NCBI GenBank assembly: GCA_963717955.1 | Contig: CAVQXR010000001.1 | Span: forward strand, 2,356,001 to 2,420,000 | Reading direction: 5' to 3' | DNA: 64,000 bases | From: CAVQXR01 sp963717955 | GTDB taxonomy: Bacteria > Actinomycetota > Thermoleophilia > Gaiellales > Gaiellaceae | Part shown: positions 1-10,433 of the stretch, piece after piece | How the letters are laid out: every line of letters starts with the position of its first letter | Position numbering within the stretch: position 1 is the stretch's first letter | Program-made: the position numbers and the translations under genes | The notes under the pieces: generated by a model | What the model was told of the DNA's origin: nothing | The model's database searches: none | The model's input: only the letters and a program-made list of their open reading frames with translations

Positions 1-731
1 CCCTCGAGGTCGTACGCGCCGCCGTGGCAGGGACAGACGAAGTTGGCGGGAGCCGTCTCGGTCACTCTGACCGGCTGCTCTGCGGCCGTGAACTCCTGCG
101 GCTCGCCCGTCGGCCCGGCAGGCTGCGTCGGGCAGCCGAGGTGGACGCAGCGATTCGAGATGATCGTGAAGCTCGGCTCGTCGTCCTTGAGGCCGTTGTT
201 GCGGACGAAGGCGGTACGCTCGGAGACCTGCCCCTCGGTCGAGTTCCCGCGGAACGTGGTGATCATGTACGTCCCCTCGGGGAAGTCCGTGTAGGGCCCG
301 AGGTCGACCTGGGGGTCCGCCTGCTCGATGAACGTCGGCGCGACCGCGAACCCGACGACCGGAACCGTGACCCCGACGCCGATCAGCACGCCCAGGCCGA
401 GCGTCGTCCGCTCGAGGAAGACGTTGCGAGGAAACCGCTCGAGCTCCTCACCCTCCTCGAGCTGCTGCTCGAGCTCGGCGAGCCGGGACTGCTCCTCGGC
501 GAGCTCCTCGACCTCGCGGTGCTCCCGCCCCTGATCCCACGCCCAGATCGCACCGGCGAGGATTGCGATGCCGGCGCCGATCCCGAAGATGACCCAGTTG
601 AGGGCGACGCCGACGAGGAGGAGCGCGACCCCTGCCGCGAACAGGAGCGGCCAGACCGTCGGCCTCGGGAGGTGACGCCCCCCGTCGCTCCCGGGCTCAG
701 CCGACCGGTGTCCGTCGTCGTGCTCTGCCAC
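1..731 (-). CDS. qcrA: Rieske iron-sulfur subunit of cytochrome bc complex (partial, 3' end outside window)
   Basis: This is the Rieske subunit of a menaquinol:cytochrome c oxidoreductase, which passes electrons from menaquinol to cytochrome c1. About 243 residues are visible. Two membrane helices lie near residues 26-65, a charged Glu-rich probable coiled coil follows (about 66-100), and a third helix lies near 112-135. The 2Fe-2S motifs are CVHLGC (about 195-200; Cys195 and His197 are ligands) and CPCHGG (about 233-238; Cys233 and His236 are ligands). The three-helix layout is typical of actinobacterial QcrA. The GTG start at 731 follows an AGGGAG ribosome site. The C-terminus runs off the left edge, so the qcrB/qcrC neighbours cannot be seen. 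Confidence 0.93.
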   Translation of the reverse strand, partial: MAEHDDGHRSAEPGSDGGRHLPRPTVWPLLFAAGVALLLVGVALNWVIFGIGAGIAILAGAIWAWDQGREHREVEELAEEQSRLAELEQQLEEGEELERFPRNVFLERTTLGLGVLIGVGVTVPVVGFAVAPTFIEQADPQVDLGPYTDFPEGTYMITTFRGNSTEGQVSERTAFVRNNGLKDDEPSFTIISNRCVHLGCPTQPAGPTGEPQEFTAAEQPVRVTETAPANFVCPCHGGAYDLE

Positions 732-789
732 CAAGCTCTCCCTGTTCCCGCGCGGCGCGCCCGCGGCGCGCACCTTACAGCGTCACGAT

Positions 790-818
790 ATCCAAGCGTC
801 GCGACAACGTCCTGTCAA
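790..818 (-). promoter_or_regulatory. Probable sigma-A promoter for qcrA
   Basis: Reading the minus strand, a perfect -35 hexamer TTGACA (818-813) is followed by a 17-base spacer and TTGGAT (795-790). Transcription would start near 783, leaving a leader of about 50 bases before the GTG of qcrA. The upstream gene ends at 855, so qcrA may be transcribed independently. Confidence 0.55.
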
Positions 819-854
819 CGACGTGCCGGTCGGCGCATGCCGCCCCGGGCGGGC

Positions 855-2294
855 TCAGCGCCCCGGAAGCGTGATCCCGAGCTCCTGCCACCGGCGATCG
901 ACCCGCTCGGCGACCTCGGCGCTCATCTCGATCCGCTCGGGCCACGGGCGCCCTCCCTCGACCTCGAGCTTGTGCGTCGCGTCGATCCCGAGCTTGCCGC
1001 CGTAGCAGTGAGCGGCGGCGGCGTGGTCGAGTTGGTCGAGGGGCCCCTGGGCGATCACGACGTCGCGGCCCGGGTCGACGTTCGCGCAGACGTGGAAGAA
1101 GACCTGCTCGTAGTCGTGCACGTCGACGAAGTCGTCCACGACGACGACCGACTTCGAGAGGCTCAGCATCCCGAGGCCCCAGATCGCGTGCATCACCTTG
1201 CGCGCGTGCCCCGGGTACGCCTTGCGGATCGAGAGGATCACGCAGTTGTGGAACGCGCCCGCGACCGGAAGGTCGTAGTCGACGATCTCCGGCACCATCA
1301 TGCGCAGGGGAGCGAGGAAGATCCGCTCGGTCGCCTTGCCGAGCCAGGCGTCCTCGGCGGGCGGCACGCCGACGACGATCGACGGGTAGACGGCGTCGCG
1401 GCGCATCGTCATCGCGGTGAGGTGGAAGATCGGGAACGGCTCCTGCGGCGAGTAGTAGCCCGTGTGATCCCCGAACGGCCCCTCGATCCCGAGCTCGCCC
1501 CTCTCGATGTAGCCCTCGAGGACGATCTCGGCCTGCGCGGGAACCTCGAGATCGACGGTCGTCGCCTTCACGAGCTCGACCGGCTCGCCGCGGAGGAAGC
1601 CGGCGAGCATGAACTCGTCGATGTGCTTCGGGAGGGGCGCGCTCGCCGAGTAGGCGGTGATCGGGTCGAGACCGAGCGCGACGGCGACCTCGAGCCTGTC
1701 CCCCATGCCCCGCCAGTCGGCCGCGCCGTCCTTGTGGATCTGCCAGTGCATGAACGTCGTCGTGGCGTCGATCTTCTGCATCCGGTACATGCCGACGTTC
1801 CGGCCGCCCGTGCGCGGGTCGGCGGTGATCACGGCCGGCAGCGTGATGAACGGGGCGGGATCTCCCGGCCAGCAGTGCTGGATCGGCAGTAGGTCGAGGT
1901 TCGGCTCGACCACCACGTCCTGGCACGGCCCGCTCCGTACCGACTTCGGCATCGAGTCGGCGAGCTTCTTGAGCTTCCCGAGGCCCTTGACCTTCTCCAC
2001 GAGCCCCTGGGGCGGCTGCATCTCGAGCACACCTTCGAGGCGGGTGCCGATCTCGTCGAGCGACGAGACGCCGAACCCGAGGCACATCCGACGCTCGGTC
2101 CCGAACTGGTTCACGAGGACCGGGATCTCCGAGCCCTTCGGGCGCCTGAACAGGAGCGCCGGGCCTCCGGCCTTCACCGTCCTGTCGACGATCTCGGTCA
2201 TCTCGAGGTACGGGTCGACCTCGGCCTCGATCTCGACGAGCTCCCCCTCCTGCTTCAGGAGCGCGATCCAGTCGCGGAGGGACTCGAAGGGCAC
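855..2294 (-). CDS. UbiD-family decarboxylase (candidate menaquinone-pathway decarboxylase)
   Basis: A 479-residue member of the prenylated-FMN-dependent UbiD family, about the usual length for bacterial UbiD. The hallmark segment GIEGPFGDHTGYYSP is present at about residue 270, with conserved acidic residues around it. Because mqnD of the futalosine pathway is encoded in the same window, and that pathway uses a UbiD-like enzyme to decarboxylate the prenylated dihydroxynaphthoate, a MqnL-type role is the best guess; this is inference. Other UbiD substrates (aromatic acids) cannot be excluded. The GTG start at 2294 is the first in frame. A 219-bp inverted-repeat element lies directly upstream and separates it from the next gene of the same strand. 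Confidence 0.85.
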   Translation of the reverse strand: MPFESLRDWIALLKQEGELVEIEAEVDPYLEMTEIVDRTVKAGGPALLFRRPKGSEIPVLVNQFGTERRMCLGFGVSSLDEIGTRLEGVLEMQPPQGLVEKVKGLGKLKKLADSMPKSVRSGPCQDVVVEPNLDLLPIQHCWPGDPAPFITLPAVITADPRTGGRNVGMYRMQKIDATTTFMHWQIHKDGAADWRGMGDRLEVAVALGLDPITAYSASAPLPKHIDEFMLAGFLRGEPVELVKATTVDLEVPAQAEIVLEGYIERGELGIEGPFGDHTGYYSPQEPFPIFHLTAMTMRRDAVYPSIVVGVPPAEDAWLGKATERIFLAPLRMMVPEIVDYDLPVAGAFHNCVILSIRKAYPGHARKVMHAIWGLGMLSLSKSVVVVDDFVDVHDYEQVFFHVCANVDPGRDVVIAQGPLDQLDHAAAAHCYGGKLGIDATHKLEVEGGRPWPERIEMSAEVAERVDRRWQELGITLPGR

Positions 2295-2310
2295 GAGTCG
2301 GGCTAACTAA

Positions 2311-2529
2311 AGATGGTTGATTCCACGAGATCGCCGACGCTGGGGTGCCGGCTGGCTGCTCCGGGGCGTGATGCCAGGGCGCAGGCGAGGCTGGACGCCT
2401 CGGCAAGTCCTGGCGTCACGAAGCGCACGCGCTCCGTTGCAGCGTCGCAGCGCTGCGACGGAGAGCGGAAGCGGCCCGGACACGCCAGACGGCGCAGCCA
2501 GCCGCGCGCAATCGTGGGATCAACCATCT
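2311..2529. repeat. 219-bp intergenic element with terminal inverted repeats (MITE-like)
   Basis: The left end AGATGGTTGATTCCACGA and the reverse complement of the right end (AGATGGTTGATCCCACGA) match at 17 of 18 bases. A second inner match (CGGCTGGCTGC) lies about 25-30 bases further in on both sides, so the whole piece can fold back on itself. No convincing coding frame is present. TAA occurs just outside the left end and across the right end, compatible with a 3-base target duplication. The element fills the whole gap between the ubiD-like gene and the small membrane protein gene, and its right end overlaps that gene's stop codon. Confidence 0.7.
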
Positions 2530-2689
2530 AACGCCGGCGGCGATGTGAAATCGCCTTGACGAGCTCGCCGAGCACGATCACCCCGAGGAACACCAGCCCG
2601 ACCACCAGCATGCTCAGCACGATGTCCCGCCCCTCCTCCTCCGGAGGCTTCTCCGCCGCAAGGACGAGACCGAGAACCGCGTCGAGCAT
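2528..2689 (-). CDS. Small single-span membrane protein, unknown function
   Basis: A 53-residue frame starting MLDAVLGLVLAAEKPPEEE, followed by one hydrophobic helix (about residues 26-42, rich in Val and Leu) and a basic tail ending HRRRR. This gives a plausible N-outside or hairpin-free single-pass topology with a cytoplasmic positive tail. It sits 11 bases downstream of the preceding gene of the same operon, and its stop codon lies in the right end of the 219-bp repeat. I do not recognise a family. Its size and position resemble small accessory membrane proteins, but no function is implied by sequence. Confidence 0.5.
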   Translation of the reverse strand: MLDAVLGLVLAAEKPPEEEGRDIVLSMLVVGLVFLGVIVLGELVKAISHRRRR

Positions 2690-2700
2690 CGGCGAGGATC

Positions 2701-3248
2701 TTACTGGACGCGGTCCCGGTGGGCGGCGAGAGCCCGCCCCAGCGCGAGGTCGCCGACCATTCCGGCGGCGAGATCCCGGAGTGGGCCCGGGTCGCGATGG
2801 AGCCGCAGCGCCGTCCGCCCGCGCTCGAGCTCGGGGCTCCGGCGGCCCATGAGCGCGGCGGTGGCCGCCCAGGCGAGCCCGTCCGTCTCGATCGGCGCCC
2901 CCTCGGCGCGCAGCTGGGTGCAGAGCGAGATGAGCGCCGCGAGGTCACTCACGGCGGCGACATCCTCGAGCGCGGCGAGCCGGACGAGCCCGTGCGCGAA
3001 CAGGTAGTCCCCGAGCAGCACGGTGGTGTCGCCGTCGCCGGGCGCGAACAGCCTCGGCCCGCCGTAGTGGAGCAGGTAACCCTCGTAGATCGTCTCGAGC
3101 GAGAGCGCAAAGCGCTCGTCGCAGAGCTCCGAGAAGACCGGCTCGGCCTCCCGCTCGGCGTGGGGCCGCAGCGCGGCGGCCCAGAGCTCGCTCTCCTCGG
3201 CAGCCTCGCGGGCGATCGCCTCCCAGACCTCCGTCGACGATTCGACCG

Positions 3249-3252
<4 letters not shown>
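2701..3252 (-). CDS. Uncharacterised 183-residue protein in the heme operon, with a GDYLFA segment
   Basis: The GTG start overlaps the hemL stop codon (GTGA), so translation is probably coupled to hemL. The protein is mostly helical by composition and soluble, with no signal peptide. The stretch TTVLLGDYLFAHGLVRLAAL (about residues 76-95) resembles the helix around GDxLxAxA in trans-polyprenyl diphosphate synthases, but no DDxxD metal motif is present. It could therefore be a non-catalytic subunit or an unrelated fold. With a UbiD-like gene downstream, a link to the quinone side chain is conceivable. That is speculation; the gene is best treated as unknown. Confidence 0.7.
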
Positions 3253-5490
<2,238 letters not shown>

Positions 5491-5494
<4 letters not shown>

Positions 5495-6837
5495 GAGACC
5501 AATCTTCTCACGGAGAGCCGGGCCGCGGTCGAGTAGACGAGAGCCAGCCCCACGAGCCAGCCCGCCTCCCGTAGCGCCGTCCCCGCAGGGCTGGCGTCCG
5601 AGAGCAGCGATGAGAACAGCCGGGCCGCGTGCGAGAAGGGCAGGGCGTCGCTCACCCAGCCGGCGGCCGGGACGGCACCTGTCGGGACCACCCCGAGCAG
5701 CACGATCGGCAGCGCGGCGAGGAAGGCGACGAGCGTCGCCGTCCGCGCCTCGCGGGCCAGCCCGCCCACGAGCACGCCGACCGCGCCGAACGCGGCGGCC
5801 GCGAGCGCGATCGCGACGGCGAGGACCGGCAGCCTGACCCATGGCTGGCCGCCCGACACCCCGGTGAGCTCGACGACGAGCCCGAAGGCCACGGCGAGGA
5901 CGAGCCCGATCGCCCCCGCGACCACGACCACGAAGGCCACCTTCTGCGCAACGAGCTGTCCGAGGCCGACCAGCCCCTGGATGAGACGCCCGAGCACGTT
6001 CTCGTCCCGCTCGGCGGCGATGCTCGCCGCCGCCAGGAGCAGCCCGACGAACGCGAGCGTCAACGCCAGGGCGTACGCCTGCACCTGGGTCGAGAGGACG
6101 ACCGCGCGGCCCTGCTCCTGCTGCGTCACGAGCTCGATCGGATCCGCGGTGGCGCGGAGGAAATCGTCGACGCCCTCGATCGCGGTCCTCGTCTGGCGCA
6201 GGAAGTTGAGCAGCTCGTCGGCGCGTCGCGCGACCTCGGGGTCGGCACTCGCCGTCAGCACCTCGATCCTGCGCTCGGCCTCCGCGAGCCCGATCAGGTC
6301 GAACTCGTTTCCGAGCACGCTCCCGCTCCCGCCCTCGAGCAACAGGTCGATGTACCCGAGGTTCGTGCGGATGTACGCGTCCTGGAGCTCGAGATTCAGG
6401 GCGTAGACGAGGGACTGGGCCTTCTCGATCGTGCGCGTCGCGAGACCGCTCTCCGTCGTGCGCAGGACGAGCCGCGGGTTCTCGGACAGGCTCCGGAGCT
6501 CGCGCGAGAACCCCTCCGGAATGGTCAGGACGCCGAGCACCTTGCCGGCGTTCAGCTGCCGCTCCGCCTCGTCGGGCTCCATCGGCACGAGCTCGACGTC
6601 TTGTGCCGACTGGTCGAAGAGGCGCTCGACGTCGAAGTCCTCGCTGCCGACGGAGAGCACCGCCGGAAGGCCGTCCTCGTCGACGAGGGCGATCCGCGGC
6701 CGGTCGCCCGCGTAGCGCACGACGAGGCCGACGACGATCGCCACGAGCAGCGGGTAGAGGAGCAGCGTCGCCGCGAGCGCCGGCGAGCGGAGGAGGATCC
6801 GGAGGTCCTTCCGGACGAGCAGGGTGACGACTCTCAC
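5491..6837 (-). CDS. ABC-2 type transporter permease
   Basis: A 448-residue membrane protein with one N-terminal helix (about residues 17-38), a large extracytoplasmic domain of about 200 residues, then five or six helices to the C-terminus. This is the layout of ABC-2 (NatB/YhaP-like) exporter permeases. The GTG start overlaps the stop of its ATPase partner, so the two form one exporter. The substrate is unknown. Candidates from family knowledge include sodium ions, drugs or lipids. The position next to hemB invites a heme-related guess, but nothing in the sequence supports it. Confidence 0.85.
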
Positions 6838-7538
6838 GCGAACACCTGCGCCTCCGGCGCCGTGTGGTAGTCGGCGAGGGTCCCGTCGAACGCGAGACCT
6901 CCATCCCTGAGCACGACGACACGGGTCGCGAAGCGCTCGAGCTCGTCGAGGTTCTGGGTCACGAACACGACCGCGCCGCCGGAGCGCGCCGTTCTCGTGG
7001 CAAGCTCCCACAGGCGCCGGCGCTGCCGCGGGTCGAGCGCCGCGGTCGGCTCGTCGAGGAGCAGCACATCCGGCCTACCGAGCAGCGCGACGCCGAGGTT
7101 CAACCGCTGCTGGTTGCCGAGGGAGAGCTGGCCGGAGGACCGGCCGTCGTCGGGGAGCTCGACGGCCCGGAGCATCCTCAGCGCCGCGGCGGCCGGATCG
7201 GGCAACGAGCCGAGACGGGCGAACAGCTCGAGGTTCTCGCGGGGGGACAGGCGCCCGTAGCAGGCAGGCTGCTGGGGCACCCAGCCGAGGTGCGGGGCCG
7301 GGTCGCCGAGCTCGACCGAGCCGCTCGTCGGCGCGAGGGCGGCCGCCATGATCGAGACGAGCGTCGACTTGCCCGCCCCGTTCGGACCGATGACTGCCAC
7401 CACGTCGCCCGAGCGGACGTCGAGGTCGATGGCCGCAAGCGCCACATGCCGGCCGAACGTCCGGCCGACGTTGCGAGCGGCGAGAAGCGTTCGCTGCTCG
7501 GATTCCACCACGGGGCCGGCCGATCGTAGCATCGGCAT
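6834..7538 (-). CDS. ABC transporter ATP-binding protein (partner of ABC-2 permease)
   Basis: Nucleotide-binding subunit that energises the permease encoded immediately downstream. Walker [10 protein letters not shown], a variant signature LSLGNQQRL in place of LSGGQ, and Walker [10 protein letters not shown] are present; a glutamine follows in the switch region (VTQNLDEL) where many members have histidine. Length is about 234 residues. The start is uncertain: ATG at 7538 is used here, while a further ATG at 7532 and a GTG downstream are also in frame. It is the first gene of the minus-strand heme operon and diverges from the LytM-like gene at 7647. Confidence 0.88.
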   Translation of the reverse strand: MPMLRSAGPVVESEQRTLLAARNVGRTFGRHVALAAIDLDVRSGDVVAVIGPNGAGKSTLVSIMAAALAPTSGSVELGDPAPHLGWVPQQPACYGRLSPRENLELFARLGSLPDPAAAALRMLRAVELPDDGRSSGQLSLGNQQRLNLGVALLGRPDVLLLDEPTAALDPRQRRRLWELATRTARSGGAVVFVTQNLDELERFATRVVVLRDGGLAFDGTLADYHTAPEAQVFA

Positions 7539-7634
7539 ATCGGCAGGATCTCCCGGGGCCATCGAAAGCCCCGATCGACCTCTGGGCCCCGGCGACCGCA
7601 GCCGGTTCGTGTTGAAAGGCACCGGGGCGTTCGC

Positions 7635-7640
7635 TACCGT
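7635..7640 (+). promoter_or_regulatory. Leaderless-type -10 hexamer TACCGT
   Basis: TACCGT ends six bases before the ATG at 7647, the spacing expected if transcription begins at the start codon. No ribosome site is present. Confidence 0.45.
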
Positions 7641-7646
7641 GGCCGG

Positions 7647-8438
7647 ATGGCCAGGTCCCATGCGCCAGGGCTGACCGCGCGCGCGGATGTTGACGCCAGG
7701 ACGCGAGAGCGCCGCATGCGCGGCCGGCGGCTCCAGCTCCTGTGGATCGCGCTGATCGCGGTCGCGGTCGCGATCGCCCTCCTCGTGCTCCTGCTCGACT
7801 CGTCCGACTCCACGGGGCCTGTTCCGGTCCGGGACGAGGCCGTCCCTCTGTTGCCCGCGGGGCCGCCGACTCCGCAGGTCGTGGCGCTGCGCAGCGATCT
7901 GCAGGTGTACCTGCCGATCAATCAGGCGAGGGTGACCGCGCTCGGCTACTTCGCCGTCGGCGAAGGCGCACTCGCGCTCGAGCCGGTCGGGACCCAGGCC
8001 AATGCGGGGGTCTTCACCCGGCTCCTGCGCCGACTCTTCGGTCAGGACAAGGGCGCGATCCGGTACTACCTGCTCGGCGGCGAGGCAGGGCCCGAGACCT
8101 CGGGCCTGGCCGTGGGCGCGCCCGTCGGCACCGACGTGTACGCCCCCGTGGACGGCACCGTGATCGGCATCGTCCCTCGTCTGCTGGACGGTGAGCAGTA
8201 CGGTGTCCGGATCGACATCCAGGCGGCCGCCAGCCCGAGCCTCGTCGTCTCGGTCACGAACGTCGATGCGGACGAGGCGCTCACGATCGGCTCGACCGTT
8301 GCGGCGGCGCGGACGAAGGTCGGTACCGTGACCGACCTCTCCTCGGTCCAGTCATCGGCACTCGCACCGTACACCCGGGACGGCGGCCAGTACGTCCTCA
8401 CCGAGGTGCGGTCGGCTGCCCGGATCGCCCTTCAATAG
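7647..8438 (+). CDS. Membrane-anchored protein with degenerate M23/LytM-like domain
   Basis: A 263-residue protein with a basic N-terminus, one membrane helix (about residues 31-51) and an extracytoplasmic part. The segment GAPVGTDVYAPVDGTVIGI (about 152-170) matches the beta-strand region of LytM/M23 peptidases. The zinc ligands of active M23 enzymes (HxxxD and HxH) are missing, so it is probably a non-catalytic, regulatory or binding version. Its stop overlaps the GTG of the downstream ymdB-like gene by one base, so the two are likely co-translated. It has a leaderless-type promoter and diverges from the ABC-heme operon. Confidence 0.7.
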   Translation: MARSHAPGLTARADVDARTRERRMRGRRLQLLWIALIAVAVAIALLVLLLDSSDSTGPVPVRDEAVPLLPAGPPTPQVVALRSDLQVYLPINQARVTALGYFAVGEGALALEPVGTQANAGVFTRLLRRLFGQDKGAIRYYLLGGEAGPETSGLAVGAPVGTDVYAPVDGTVIGIVPRLLDGEQYGVRIDIQAAASPSLVVSVTNVDADEALTIGSTVAAARTKVGTVTDLSSVQSSALAPYTRDGGQYVLTEVRSAARIALQ

Positions 8439-9229
8439 TGCCGTGCCTGCGAATCCTCGTCGTAGCGGACGTCTTCGGCGTTCCGGGCAGGCGGGCGGTC
8501 GAGGCACGGCTTCCCGGGCTCCGGGACGAGCTCGGGATCGACTTCTGCGTCGTGAACGGCGAGAACGCCGCCGACGGAGCCGGTCTGACGGCGAAGCTCG
8601 CCGGTAAGCTGCTCGAAAGCGGCGCCGACGTGATCACGACCGGCAACCATGTCTGGCGCCATCAGGATCTCGCGCCGGTGCTCCAGTCGTCGGAGCGCGT
8701 CCTGCGGCCGGCGAACATGGGTGGCGAGGGTGCGCCGGGACGGGGCCTCACGGTCGTCCCGGCGACGGACGGCACACCCGTCGCGGTCCTGAACCTGCTC
8801 GGCTCGCTGTTCATGAACGCGCACACGCACCCGTTCCTCGTCGCCGAGCGGCTCGTCCAGGAGGCACGGCGCGACTCGCCGATCGTGATCGTCGACTTCC
8901 ACGCCGAGGCGACGAGCGAGAAGATCGCGTTGGCGCAGATGCTCGACGGGCTGGCGACCGCGGTCATCGGCACCCACACCCACGTGCAGACGAACGACCC
9001 TCGAATCCTGCCCGGAGGAACGGCGGCACTGACCGACGCGGGCATGACGGGCCCGCACGACTCCGTGATCGGTGTCCGGTCGGAGCTCGCGATCCGGCGC
9101 ATGCGGACGGGGATGCCCGTACGGTTCCATCCGGCGGACGGCGACGTGCGCATCGAGGGGGCCGTCGTTGAGTGCGACGCCGCGGGCCGGGCTACCCGGT
9201 GCGAGACCGTGCGCGTTCCGGTGCCGTAG
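8438..9229 (+). CDS. YmdB-family metallophosphoesterase (2',3'-cyclic nucleotide phosphodiesterase type)
   Basis: A 263-residue calcineurin-like protein of the TIGR00282/YmdB family. Metal-binding and family motifs run in order: VADVFGVPGR (N-terminus), VVNGENAADG, TTGNHVW, VDFHAEATSEK, GTHTHVQT and DAGMTGPHDSVIG. In Bacillus, YmdB hydrolyses 2',3'-cAMP and influences biofilm and motility; often it lies near rny, which is not seen here. The GTG start overlaps the upstream stop. The last 38 bases overlap the 3' end of the convergent glycosyltransferase gene on the other strand. Confidence 0.9.
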   Translation: MPCLRILVVADVFGVPGRRAVEARLPGLRDELGIDFCVVNGENAADGAGLTAKLAGKLLESGADVITTGNHVWRHQDLAPVLQSSERVLRPANMGGEGAPGRGLTVVPATDGTPVAVLNLLGSLFMNAHTHPFLVAERLVQEARRDSPIVIVDFHAEATSEKIALAQMLDGLATAVIGTHTHVQTNDPRILPGGTAALTDAGMTGPHDSVIGVRSELAIRRMRTGMPVRFHPADGDVRIEGAVVECDAAGRATRCETVRVPVP

Positions 9230-10433
9230 CGACGGCCAGCACGACCGTGAGTGCGACGAGCGCCAGGTCTCGCAGGAGGAGCAGCCAGCCGGGCCCCGCC
9301 TCGAGCCCGACGAGATCCCAGTAGCGGCCCGGAAACCACAGGTGCGTCAGCACCATCGCCAGGACGAGCAGCCCGGATGCCGCCGCCCCGATCCCGCCGC
9401 CGACGAGCGGGACGAGCGGGACGAGCCAGATCAGGAACTGCGGAGAGAGGACCTTGCCGAACGTGACGAATGCACAGACGGACGCGGCCGAGGCCGCCGC
9501 GAGCTGCGCGGGGCTTCGCCTGCCGAGCGCGAACAGGAGCCAGACGCCGACGACCGCGGCGATCTGGAGCGCGGTCTGGGCCGAGGCGACGGCATCCGGG
9601 AGGCTCCCGTGGAGGTTCTGCGAGCCGAAGGTGCTCACGACCCTGGCCGTGTACGACCCGAGTTGGTCGCCGGCGAGCAGGAACGCCGACCCGAGGCTCT
9701 CGAGCTGGAGCGGCCGCCCGGCCTGCTCGGTGAACGCGTCGGCGAGCCGCTCCGGCGCGAGGATCGCGAACGGGAGCATGCACGCGATCACGATCCCCGC
9801 GAATGCCGCAAGCCCCTGGAGGGCGCGTCTCGTTCCGTGGTGACGCCATGCGTGGAGCGCCAGGACGGGGACGAGGACGGCCGGGTACACCTTCGCAGCC
9901 GCGGCGAGACCGAGGATGGCCAGCGAGAAGCGCGGGCGGCCCCAGAGGGACGCCGCGAGAGCCGCCGCGGTCAGGAACGCGGGCCAGGCGTCGAAGCGCG
10001 TCAGCACGACGGTGCCGAGCAGGAGCGGTGCGAGGCCGACGACGGCCGTCGCGCCGAGGAGATGGGGCGTGCTCGCCTGCAGCCGCACGAGCGAGAGGAC
10101 GACGAGGATCACGGTGGCGGCCCCGAGCAGCGCCACGAGCACCTCGAACCCGGTGCGGAAGTGCGCCTGCGGGCCGAGGGAGGGGAGCGCGAACATCGGG
10201 AGCGCCGCCGGCGGGTACTCGAGCTCGAAGTCCCGGTAGGGGACCTGGCCGTCGACCATCGCATCGCCGTAGCGCTGATACAGCGGGGTGTCGACGATCT
10301 GGCGGCCGTTGAACGACGGCGTGTGCAGGAGACCGAACGAGGCGAACAGCAGCATCACTCCGAGGACGGCCGCGAGGGCCGCGCGTCGGAGGTCAGCCAC
10401 CGACGCCGACGAGCTTCGGGACCGGGTGTTCAT
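9192..10433 (-). CDS. Multispan GT87/DUF2029-like glycosyltransferase
   Basis: A 413-residue integral membrane protein with about ten hydrophobic helices. The early loop containing DTPLYQRYGDAMVDGQVPYRDFELEYPP (split here as YGDAMVDGQVPYRD then FELEYPP) is the extracytoplasmic acidic motif typical of GT-C fold polyprenyl-phosphate-dependent mannosyltransferases (GT87/DUF2029). Such enzymes add sugars to cell-envelope glycans on the outer face of the membrane. The start overlaps the end of the upstream gene by 41 bases, so the two are probably made together. The acceptor is unknown. Confidence 0.8.
   Translation of the reverse strand: MNTRSRSSSASVADLRRAALAAVLGVMLLFASFGLLHTPSFNGRQIVDTPLYQRYGDAMVDGQVPYRDFELEYPPAALPMFALPSLGPQAHFRTGFEVLVALLGAATVILVVLSLVRLQASTPHLLGATAVVGLAPLLLGTVVLTRFDAWPAFLTAAALAASLWGRPRFSLAILGLAAAAKVYPAVLVPVLALHAWRHHGTRRALQGLAAFAGIVIACMLPFAILAPERLADAFTEQAGRPLQLESLGSAFLLAGDQLGSYTARVVSTFGSQNLHGSLPDAVASAQTALQIAAVVGVWLLFALGRRSPAQLAAASAASVCAFVTFGKVLSPQFLIWLVPLVPLVGGGIGAAASGLLVLAMVLTHLWFPGRYWDLVGLEAGPGWLLLLRDLALVALTVVLAVATAPERARSRTG

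Noticed and set aside
24..1892. Plus-strand frame of about 620 codons at the left edge
   Set aside because: It lies opposite qcrA and the UbiD-like gene, both with clear family motifs, and its translation is charged low-complexity sequence.
2303..2559. Open frames on both strands across the 219-bp element
   Set aside because: No ribosome site, low-complexity translations, and the inverted-repeat structure explains the sequence better.
9192..9229. Misannotated end of ymdB or the convergent glycosyltransferase
   Set aside because: Both reading frames are intact to their stops and the 38-base convergent overlap is ordinary in compact genomes.
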